The position numbers were made by a program, and so were the translations under genes. From Calditrichota bacterium (GTDB lineage Bacteria; Calditrichota; Calditrichia; RBG-13-44-9): DNA of 5,567 bases. The stretch is from contig JAFGSO010000489.1 in the NCBI GenBank assembly GCA_016934605.1, positions 1-5,567 on the forward strand, written 5' to 3'. How positions within the stretch are numbered: the first letter of the stretch is position 1; each line of letters starts with the position of its first letter. Shown one piece after another: positions 1-4,730 of the stretch. The notes below the pieces were generated by a model. That model did no database searches and was not told the origin of the DNA. It worked only from the letters and a program-made list of their open reading frames with translations.

Positions 1-2
1 AT

Positions 3-65
3 GAAATTATTACAAGCAGCGATATTGGTATTCTTCCCTCAATTGGTATAAGTGCCGAGCTATAA
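3..65 (+). CDS. Possible C-terminal tail of an upstream gene (partial)
   Basis: Frame 3 is open from the left edge to a TAA at 63-65 and gives 20 residues ending ILPSIGISAEL. The alternating hydrophobic and small/polar residues just before the stop resemble the last strand of an outer-membrane beta-barrel (TonB-dependent receptor or porin type), though such proteins usually end in an aromatic residue rather than Leu. The other two plus frames hit stops at once or by position 51, so this is the most protein-like reading. Twenty codons are too few to assign a family. An ATG at position 1 opens a 16-codon frame that looks fortuitous. Confidence 0.3.
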   Translation, partial: EIITSSDIGILPSIGISAEL

Positions 66-227
66 TCAACTAATGATTGTTTGAAATCTTCCCGTAATTC
101 TCTTTCTACAATTTCTGTTATGATTAAAATATAAATAAGTAGTATGAAGTATCGTTTCTATTCAATTGAGAAATGAAGAAAAGAATGGTTACGCGCGATT
201 AAAGATCAAAAAATTCAGAAGGGGATG

Positions 228-241
228 ATTCCTGCAGGAAT
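228..241. repeat. 14-bp perfect palindrome ATTCCTGCAGGAAT
   Basis: The sequence ATTCCTGCAGGAAT equals its own reverse complement; the flanking bases (G before, T after) break the symmetry. It lies 39 bp upstream of the ATG at 281 and just before the candidate -35 hexamer at 246. A GC-containing palindrome in otherwise AT-rich spacer DNA fits a dimeric regulator's operator, but it has no loop to form a normal terminator hairpin. The palindrome is seen directly; its function is inference. Confidence 0.5.
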
Positions 242-245
242 TTCT

Positions 246-274
246 TTTATATTGTTTAAAAGTTTTAATAGAAT
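246..274 (+). promoter_or_regulatory. Candidate promoter giving a leaderless transcript
   Basis: TTTATA (246-251, 4 of 6 to TTGACA) and TAGAAT (269-274, 5 of 6 to TATAAT) are separated by exactly 17 bp. A -10 ending at 274 would place +1 at 281, the A of the propeller gene's ATG. That gene has no purine-rich Shine-Dalgarno sequence, which agrees with leaderless translation. AT-rich DNA often produces such matches by chance, and a Bacteroidota housekeeping sigma factor would prefer different boxes (TTTG and TAnnTTTG), which I do not see here. Confidence 0.3.
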
Positions 275-280
275 TATTCA

Positions 281-1294
281 ATGCGTCAAAGATTCGCTAT
301 ATTTTTTTTCCTGGCAGTTCTGTTGGCAATATTTTCATTAAAAATGAGCTGTTCAGTCCGGGAAAATCCACTTGACTCAGGTAATGGAAATATGCCGGTG
401 GAACCGACCTTTTCCTGGCAGGAATCAACTAAACCTCCCAGTGGTCCAGTAAATATTCTTTTAAAAAATAAGTCAGATATATTATATGCGGCGAGCAGCA
501 CTCATGGCATTCTCAGATCAGTTGATAATGGTATTTCCTGGGAATTCAGCAATGAAGGACTAACTGATTCTGCAGTCACATCGCTCTGTCTCGATTCCAG
601 TAATGCCCTGTGGGCCGGTACTGCGGACAGCGGACTGTTTCAATACAATTCAGACAGTAAAACGTGGGTGCGGGTAAATTTTCCTGAAACCAGAATCTGG
701 ATTCTGGCAACCGATCCATCCGGGAACATTTTTGCCGGAACCTCGACCGGTTTTGTTAGAAGTGCGGATGGGGGACAAACCTGGTTTTCGCTTCCGATAC
801 ATTTTTTGAAAAATGGCATCATCTCGGTTTTGTTTTTATCTGGAAATATGTATCTTGCAGGAACTTTTTCGCAGGGAATCATCAAATCAAGCGACGGAGG
901 TATCAACTGGTCCCCCACCCCACTCACCGCTTTGACTGTCACTGGCCTGGGAACCACTATGTTAGAAGACATTCTGGCAGGAACAATTAACCAGGGTGGC
1001 CTAATCTCAAAAGATAACGGGAATACCTGGGAACAATTGGGAAATGGTTTTGGAAGCGGATCCTATCATTTTCTGATTAATTCAGCAGGATACATATACA
1101 GCTGTTATCCTGGTGAAGGTGTCCTGCGTTCCGACAATAACGGAATCAATTGGAGGCAAATCAATTTTAATCTTTCTGAACGGTCTATCATCGCCATCAC
1201 CATGGATGCAGAAAAACATTTGATTGCAGCCGCTTCTAGCGGACGAATATTCCGTACAAATTTCAGCAGTTTGAGACAACATTTACCTGATTGA
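281..1294 (+). CDS. Exported Asp-box (BNR) seven-bladed beta-propeller, probable lipoprotein
   Basis: The 337-residue protein starts with a signal peptide: basic residues R2 and R4, then a hydrophobic run at about 5-20. Cys24 follows in the context LKMSC. This is a weak lipobox because Lys sits at -3, so lipidation is plausible but not certain. Five strict Asp-boxes (S-x-D/N-x-G-x-x-W) occur at residues 80-87, 161-168, 203-210, 243-250 and 284-291. Degenerate units at about 111-129 and 313-327 bring the count to seven at roughly 40-residue spacing, each led by a strand like 'ILYAAS' or 'IFAGTS'. That predicts a complete seven-bladed propeller of the kind seen in sialidase-like, sortilin/Vps10-like and Ycf48-like proteins. 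No sialidase catalytic Arg triad or RIP motif was recognised, so a binding or scaffolding role outside the cytoplasm is more likely than an enzyme. A TAG at 269-271 lies in frame upstream, so the ATG at 281 is the earliest possible start. The cyclotransferase gene follows after 28 bp and probably shares the transcript. Confidence 0.9.
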   Translation: MRQRFAIFFFLAVLLAIFSLKMSCSVRENPLDSGNGNMPVEPTFSWQESTKPPSGPVNILLKNKSDILYAASSTHGILRSVDNGISWEFSNEGLTDSAVTSLCLDSSNALWAGTADSGLFQYNSDSKTWVRVNFPETRIWILATDPSGNIFAGTSTGFVRSADGGQTWFSLPIHFLKNGIISVLFLSGNMYLAGTFSQGIIKSSDGGINWSPTPLTALTVTGLGTTMLEDILAGTINQGGLISKDNGNTWEQLGNGFGSGSYHFLINSAGYIYSCYPGEGVLRSDNNGINWRQINFNLSERSIIAITMDAEKHLIAAASSGRIFRTNFSSLRQHLPD

Positions 1295-1322
1295 ATTCAA
1301 AATAACACACAGGTCAATTAAA

Positions 1323-2132
1323 ATGATTTTAAAATTACAGCAGCAGGGATATGTTCAATTTAATGTATGCTTAATCCTTTTTATCATCTTTTCCTGTCAG
1401 AAATCGTCAGATCCGGTATCTGCATCTCCAGAAATTACTTACTCTTACAGAATAGTAAATGAATTTCCTCACAGACAGGATGCCTTCACCCAGGGACTGG
1501 TTTATGAAGGGGGATTCCTTTACGAAAGTACTGGACTTTATGGCCAGTCTACAGTCAGACAACTTGAAATTGAAACTGGAAGAATACTTCAGATCATTGA
1601 GATTCCTTCTCAATATTTCGGTGAAGGTATAACTGTATTTAACAAAAAACTTTTTCAGCTCACCTGGAGATCGGAAACCTGCTTTGTATATGATTTATTT
1701 GATCTTTCACTGATAGATCAGTTCATGTATCCCGGTGAAGGCTGGGGCTTAACTCATGATGGTATAAATCTGATTATGAGCAACGGTTCATCCACTATAT
1801 GTTTTCTGGATCCACTGACATTCGAGCAAGTCCGGAAAATAGAGGTCACTGAAAACGGTATGGCAATCGATCGGCTTAATGAACTTGAATATATTGAAGG
1901 TGAAATATTTGCTAATGTGTGGCTGACAAACCGCATTGCCAGAATCTCACCCATCACTGGTAAAATACTCGGATGGCTGGATATGAATGGTATAATCAAT
2001 TCAGGAGATTGTCCCCAATCTGTTGATGTATTGAATGGAATTGCATATGATGCGAACACAAGGAAAGTTTTTATCACCGGAAAGTGGTGGTGCAAAATGT
2101 TTCAAATTGAACTCATTCCAGGTAAAAGATAA
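1323..2132 (+). CDS. Glutaminyl-peptide cyclotransferase, plant/bacterial type, lipoprotein
   Basis: This 269-residue protein matches the plant-type (papaya-like) glutamine cyclotransferase family, a five-bladed beta-propeller that turns N-terminal Gln of peptides into pyroglutamate with release of ammonia. Family landmarks in order are FTQGL (55-59), YESTGLYGQST (67-77), YFGEGI (98-103), QLTWR (112-116), GEGWGLTHDG (138-147), LNELEY (185-190), NVW (198-200) and, near the C-terminus, LNGIAYD then ITGKWW (237-256). The N-terminus has a hydrophobic stretch (13-24) ending IIFSC with Cys25 as the lipobox cysteine, followed by a polar Ser-rich linker. It should therefore be a membrane-anchored lipoprotein acting on exported proteins. 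The length is normal for the catalytic domain plus signal peptide. Only a weak AGGT (1311-1314) precedes the ATG. The gene lies 28 bp behind the propeller gene, and its stop is 1 bp from the stop of the convergent B3/B4 gene. Confidence 0.95.
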   Translation: MILKLQQQGYVQFNVCLILFIIFSCQKSSDPVSASPEITYSYRIVNEFPHRQDAFTQGLVYEGGFLYESTGLYGQSTVRQLEIETGRILQIIEIPSQYFGEGITVFNKKLFQLTWRSETCFVYDLFDLSLIDQFMYPGEGWGLTHDGINLIMSNGSSTICFLDPLTFEQVRKIEVTENGMAIDRLNELEYIEGEIFANVWLTNRIARISPITGKILGWLDMNGIINSGDCPQSVDVLNGIAYDANTRKVFITGKWWCKMFQIELIPGKR

Positions 2133-2133
2133 T

Positions 2134-2820
2134 TCATTTACTTTTCTGATCCGCAATTATTTCCTCACGGATGCAGTTTCCTGACGGATGGAAATTCAGC
2201 ATCAAGCGTCGCAAATATTCACAATGTTCATTCAATTGATTCTGTGGATAATAATCCGGAGCAAAAACAATCACTAATACATGAGTAGTATTCATATCCA
2301 CCGAAGTACGAAAGCTGTCTGAGCTGGGATTTCCGAATGGACCTGAATTATCTGACAATGTAAGCCGGTTTTCTACATGAACAAGATCTTTACGGATTCC
2401 TTCATATTCCTGGTTTTTTTCACCCAGGCGGATCACCACAGGACCTTCTATTTTGTCAACATCGTATAGCCCTACGGGCAGGAGAAACGAAAGTGAAGCA
2501 AGATTACTGACATCAACGATGGAATTAATTTGATAGAGTTTTTTATTTTTAATGACTCTTCTCAGTAGTGCTTCTGAAGAAGGCCTTATTCTGGTGGGTT
2601 CCATTCCGAAGGTACGGTATAGATCCCGGGCTGGCTTCAATTCCGTGAGAGCAGATGATGGTGTTTCATATTTAATTTTCAGCTGTTCAGCAAGTTTTTC
2701 TACTTCCCTCCATAACGTATTATTGAACTTTTGACATTTGAGATTGTCGAATTCAAGAAGTCCGGCATTAAAATTTCCCTCAACACCCGGGTCGACATGA
2801 ATTGGTACAATTTTCATCAT
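2134..2820 (-). CDS. Stand-alone B3/B4 domain protein (PheRS beta editing-domain-like)
   Basis: The 228-residue protein resembles the free-standing B3/B4 proteins (COG3382 type) related to the tRNA-editing domain of the phenylalanyl-tRNA synthetase beta chain. Signature segments are RDLYRTFGMEPTRIRPSSEA (65-84) with LLRRV after it, then VDVSNLASLSFLLPVGLYD (102-120), and GPFGNPSSDSFRT (150-162) followed by a hydrophobic strand (about 170-177). In PheRS the domain hydrolyses Tyr-tRNA(Phe). The stand-alone versions are suspected to edit or bind aminoacyl-tRNA or a free ligand, but their substrate is not settled. No synthetase core, signal peptide or membrane segment is present, so it is cytoplasmic. 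Its ATG overlaps the stop of the Nudix gene as TGATG, which indicates translational coupling. An AGAGG (2833-2837) lies 12 nt before the ATG, a little far for an independent site. A second ATG follows at once, so the start could be one codon later. Confidence 0.9.
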   Translation of the reverse strand: MMKIVPIHVDPGVEGNFNAGLLEFDNLKCQKFNNTLWREVEKLAEQLKIKYETPSSALTELKPARDLYRTFGMEPTRIRPSSEALLRRVIKNKKLYQINSIVDVSNLASLSFLLPVGLYDVDKIEGPVVIRLGEKNQEYEGIRKDLVHVENRLTLSDNSGPFGNPSSDSFRTSVDMNTTHVLVIVFAPDYYPQNQLNEHCEYLRRLMLNFHPSGNCIREEIIADQKSK

Positions 2821-3269
2821 CAGGGAATTGTACCTCTAAAATTTTCCATCAATTTTTCGACGATCGGGATATCGGCGGGCGAGAGATCAAAAGTTAACAG
2901 TTTTTCGATTGAAACCCAACGAACATTAATATGATCCGTCAGCACAATACGCCCCTCAACAAGTTCTGCAAAATATGCCAGCAATAATATATTGGCATGC
3001 GTGTATGAATAATTAACTGCAGAAAATAATTGCCCTACAGAAATTTTTAATCCAAGTTCTTCTTCAATCTCTCTGGCAAGACATGATTCAGGTGTTTCCC
3101 CCGAGAGCAATTTCCCGCCAGGAAACTCCCATTTCAGAGCATTCGTTTTCCCTGGTTTTCGTTGTGCCAGAAGTACACTATTATCATGGTTGAATATGAG
3201 AGCCGCAAGTACAGGAATAATTCTGTCCTTGGCAATATTGTCAGAAGAACTATTGGTCCAGTCTGGCAC
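2820..3269 (-). CDS. mutT: MutT-type Nudix hydrolase (probable 8-oxo-dGTP diphosphatase)
   Basis: The 149-residue protein has a perfect Nudix box at residues 52-74: Gly52, five residues, Glu58, seven residues, then REIEEELGL with the Mg-binding glutamates E67, E70 and E71. WEFPGGK (47-53) comes before it and RWVSIEKL (117-124) then LSPADIPIVEKL (129-140) after it. This is the layout of the MutT pyrophosphohydrolase subgroup, whose C-terminal 'PAN/PAD-x-P-I/V' segment helps recognise the oxidised purine. The expected role is to hydrolyse 8-oxo-dGTP or a related damaged nucleotide to the monophosphate and pyrophosphate; the exact substrate is inferred. The start codon is GTG at 3269. It is the only usable start because an in-frame TAA lies three codons upstream and no other ATG precedes the conserved core, and GAGGA sits 9 nt before it. 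The stop overlaps the B3/B4 start as TGATG. Confidence 0.93.
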   Translation of the reverse strand: MPDWTNSSSDNIAKDRIIPVLAALIFNHDNSVLLAQRKPGKTNALKWEFPGGKLLSGETPESCLAREIEEELGLKISVGQLFSAVNYSYTHANILLLAYFAELVEGRIVLTDHINVRWVSIEKLLTFDLSPADIPIVEKLMENFRGTIP

Positions 3270-3278
3270 CTTTGTTTA

Positions 3279-3283
3279 TCCTC
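3279..3283 (-). promoter_or_regulatory. Ribosome binding site fixing the GTG start of the Nudix gene
   Basis: On the minus strand the bases read GAGGA, 9 nt before the GTG at 3269-3267. Because the Nudix gene lacks an ATG, this well-placed site is the main support for GTG initiation. Confidence 0.7.
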
Positions 3284-3353
3284 AACTATGAGACTTATTT
3301 TTCATGTCAATTTTATCTTCAACAACCAGATAAGATGGAAAACTGAATTACAG

Positions 3354-3362
3354 TTTATACCA
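3354..3362 (-). promoter_or_regulatory. Candidate extended -10 promoter for the Nudix-B3/B4 pair
   Basis: The minus strand reads TGGTATAAA, an extended -10 (TGn + TATAAA, 5 of 6). The region 17 bp upstream is T-rich without a good -35. Transcription would start near 3347 and give a leader of about 77 nt. It lies in the 171-bp gap between the nrnA stop and the Nudix start, so the pair may be transcribed apart from nrnA. A TTGACA on the same strand (3305-3310) has no usable -10 and lies too close to the start codon to be preferred. Confidence 0.35.
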
Positions 3363-3440
3363 GATCTAACAATAGAAAGAAAAATAATAAGAAAAAAACG
3401 GGAATTCAAAGAATTTCTAATGATGCCAAATATAACAATT

Positions 3441-4400
3441 TCAAACATCTAAACATGCAGCCACTTGCTTGACTATTTCGCTCTTCAGTACTTCCGGATC
3501 TCCGGAGAAACGAGCACCTGCCGCATGCATATGACCTCCGCCGCCAAAAAATCTGGCGATTTTATTAACATTCACACGGCCTTTGGAACGGAAGCTTATT
3601 TTAAAATACCGGGGTTTTACTTCGCGGATGAATAAACCTACCTCTACTCCACAAATGGATACACTATAGTTAGCAAGCTCTTCTATCTCTGCGTGATTAT
3701 TCTTATCCATTATCTCCAGTGGCAGATATATGATACTTAATTTGCCATTTAGCCTAAGTTCCATATGTGAAAGAGCATAGCCAAGAATTTTCATTGATTC
3801 GAATGAATTGGTGAAAAACAGGCGATTTGCAATATGATTGGGTTTAATGCCCAATTCAAGCAATTCGGCTGCAATCTGAAAATCCCGCTGCCGGGTATTT
3901 GAAAAGGAAAATCTACCGGTATCATACACAATCCCTGAAAATATAAGTTCCGCAAGGTCCCGGGTAATCCTAAATCCACTTACCTTAATCAGTTCAAATA
4001 TCAATTGACTGGTAGAGCTTGCCTCCGGGTCTTCCAAATTGAAATATGCAATATTCCCTTCGGCGGGATGGTGGTCAATTTTTACACAATATTCGGGTGA
4101 AGGCAAAAGAGATGCGGGAGTACCTATTCGATGCAAGCTGGGAACATCCAGAATTATGCCCGCCTTATAAGGTCCGGAAGGATGCTGGCCTTCAGTTTTA
4201 ATCCGGTCAATTCCCCACATAAAACTGTATTTATCATCGATTGCTGCATCATGAATTACCATATCATAATTTTTTTCCCAGTTTTCTAATAGATAGGCCA
4301 CTGCGAGAAGCGAGGCAAATGCGTCCCCATCAGCATTCATATGGGTGGTTAATAAAAAATGATCTGATTTTTTTATAAACTGAACAATTTTTTCCATCAT
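3441..4400 (-). CDS. nrnA: DHH/DHHA1 phosphoesterase, NrnA-type oligoribonuclease / pAp phosphatase
   Basis: The 319 residues form a complete NrnA-family protein, a Mn-dependent cytoplasmic enzyme that degrades 2-5 nt RNAs to mononucleotides and, in many members, dephosphorylates 3'-phosphoadenosine 5'-phosphate. The DHH domain shows THMNADGDAFAS (19-30) with likely metal ligands H20, D24 and D26, then Asp85 in ILDVPSLHRIG, the DHH triad D109-H110-H111, and GIVYDTGRFSFSNT (156-169) with D160. The DHHA1 domain ends with FRSKGRVNVNKIARFFGGGG (270-289) and H290, then MHAAGARF, the substrate-binding glycine motif. Length and motif order are normal and nothing is missing. The minus-strand AGGAG (4410-4414) lies 9 nt before the first ATG; a second ATG follows directly. 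The gene is first in the minus-strand set, 171 bp upstream of the Nudix gene. Some members also cleave cyclic dinucleotides; nothing here excludes that, but the NrnA-type architecture fits best. Confidence 0.94.
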   Translation of the reverse strand: MMEKIVQFIKKSDHFLLTTHMNADGDAFASLLAVAYLLENWEKNYDMVIHDAAIDDKYSFMWGIDRIKTEGQHPSGPYKAGIILDVPSLHRIGTPASLLPSPEYCVKIDHHPAEGNIAYFNLEDPEASSTSQLIFELIKVSGFRITRDLAELIFSGIVYDTGRFSFSNTRQRDFQIAAELLELGIKPNHIANRLFFTNSFESMKILGYALSHMELRLNGKLSIIYLPLEIMDKNNHAEIEELANYSVSICGVEVGLFIREVKPRYFKISFRSKGRVNVNKIARFFGGGGHMHAAGARFSGDPEVLKSEIVKQVAACLDV

Positions 4401-4409
4401 GGTTTTCAG

Positions 4410-4414
4410 CTCCT
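4410..4414 (-). promoter_or_regulatory. Ribosome binding site of nrnA
   Basis: AGGAG on the minus strand lies 9 nt before the ATG at 4400 and so favours the first of the two tandem ATGs. It is clearly stronger than the sites before the two plus-strand exported-protein genes. Confidence 0.7.
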
Positions 4415-4458
4415 GCAGATAATCAGAATGAATATCATAAATTATGTATTTCAGAAAA

Positions 4459-4488
4459 AAAATAGTGAAAAGTATAAGAGAATGTCAG
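4459..4488 (-). promoter_or_regulatory. Candidate proximal promoter of nrnA
   Basis: On the minus strand, CTGACA (4488-4483, 5 of 6 to TTGACA) is followed after 18 bp by TATTTT (4464-4459, 4 of 6 to TATAAT). Transcription would start about 50 nt before the nrnA ATG. Its first nine bases match those of the distal unit 60 bp away. The AT-rich setting makes chance matches common. Confidence 0.35.
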
Positions 4489-4547
4489 CCTGAAATCAAG
4501 GTAATTTTAACCAAATCCATTTAACAGAAAGCACAAATAGAATGTCA
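4479..4547. repeat. Direct repeat AGAATGTCA, two copies exactly 60 bp apart
   Basis: AGAATGTCA occurs at 4479-4487 and 4539-4547 on the plus strand (TGACATTCT on the minus strand). Each copy is preceded at the same offset by GAAA (4467-4470 and 4527-4530). Both copies contain the -35-like hexamer of a candidate nrnA promoter. The repeat is seen directly; whether it is two promoters, a duplicated promoter or a regulator site is inference. Confidence 0.5.
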
Positions 4548-4548
4548 A
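4519..4548 (-). promoter_or_regulatory. Candidate distal promoter of nrnA
   Basis: On the minus strand, a perfect TTGACA (4548-4543) is followed after 18 bp by TTAAAT (4524-4519, 4 of 6 to TATAAT). This is the better of the two promoter-like units before nrnA. Its transcript would have a leader of about 110 nt. Confidence 0.4.
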
Positions 4549-4561
4549 TTTTTATTCATAA

Positions 4562-4642
4562 CAAATTCAAACCGGATTTCCACTCATTAAATCAAAATTT
4601 TTCATATCATTTTATTTTGATATTATATAATCAAATTCAAAC
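4562..4642 (+). repeat. Direct repeat CAAATTCAAAC, two copies 70 bp apart
   Basis: The 11-mer CAAATTCAAAC occurs at 4562-4572 and 4632-4642, upstream of the DUF1028 gene. The second copy overlaps the right arm of the inverted repeat around the -10. Its composition is simple and AT-rich, so chance is possible. Confidence 0.35.
4616..4635 (+). promoter_or_regulatory. Candidate promoter -10 of the DUF1028 gene inside an inverted repeat
   Basis: A perfect TATAAT lies at 4626-4631, with start expected near 4638 and a leader of about 93 nt. The best -35 (TTCATA, 4601-4606) is 4 of 6 at a long 19-bp spacing, so the promoter may need an activator. TTTGAT (4616-4621) and ATCAAA (4630-4635) are perfect inverted arms around an 8-bp centre and overlap the -10, the usual position of a repressor operator. 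Both readings are inference from an AT-rich sequence. Confidence 0.35.
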
Positions 4643-4720
4643 ATCAGATAATCGGGCAATTTTATCAAAAATATTATTGGATAACGGGATTCATTTATTC
4701 TAAATTTCCCGAAACATCAA

Positions 4721-4725
4721 GGGAG
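4721..4725 (+). promoter_or_regulatory. Ribosome binding site of the DUF1028 gene
   Basis: GGGAG lies 5 nt before the ATG at 4731 (GGGAGAACAAATG), a standard spacing. It supports this ATG, which also gives a complete signal peptide, over the later ATG at codon 27, which would remove the peptide. Confidence 0.7.
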
Positions 4726-4730
4726 AACAA

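Larger units (their letters stand above)
66..280. other. Non-coding AT-rich intergenic region
   Basis: This stretch has no ORF longer than about ten codons after an ATG and stops in all frames. It holds a 14-bp perfect palindrome (228-241) and a promoter-like pair of hexamers directly before the next gene (246-274). I saw no tRNA, no convincing riboswitch and no terminator with a U-tract. It probably carries the end of the upstream transcript and the control region of the propeller gene. Confidence 0.6.
4401..4730. other. Divergent intergenic region between nrnA and the DUF1028 gene
   Basis: These 330 bp are very AT-rich and have no credible ORF on either strand. They hold two promoter-like units reading left towards nrnA (4459-4488 and 4519-4548), a consensus -10 inside an inverted repeat reading right (4616-4635), an 11-bp direct repeat, and the ribosome binding sites of both flanking genes. 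I saw no hairpin that looks like a structured RNA or terminator. Confidence 0.6.

Noticed and set aside
1..51. Short ORF starting with ATG at position 1 (16 codons)
   Set aside because: It has no upstream sequence to judge a start, no family match, and overlaps the more protein-like frame 3 tail.
281..1294. Sialidase or glycosidase reading of the Asp-box protein
   Set aside because: Asp-boxes occur in many propellers; the catalytic Arg residues and RIP-type motif of sialidases were not seen.
2149..2178. Inverted repeat ATCCG/CGGAT near the convergent stops
   Set aside because: Five base pairs with a 14-nt loop inside the B3/B4 coding region and no U-tract do not support a terminator.
3305..3310. 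TTGACA on the minus strand before the Nudix gene
   Set aside because: At 16-18 bp spacing there is no usable -10, and the start would fall at or inside the ribosome binding site.
3392..3415. Possible intrinsic terminator after nrnA on the minus strand (AATTC/GAATT stem, TTT loop, seven-T tract)
   Set aside because: The stem has only five mostly A-T pairs and is separated from the T-tract by four bases, so it is too weak to call.
3162..3452. 96-codon plus-strand ORF across the nrnA-Nudix gap
   Set aside because: It overlaps the Nudix coding region, has no recognisable domain or Shine-Dalgarno site, and its translation is low-complexity; it is a shadow ORF.
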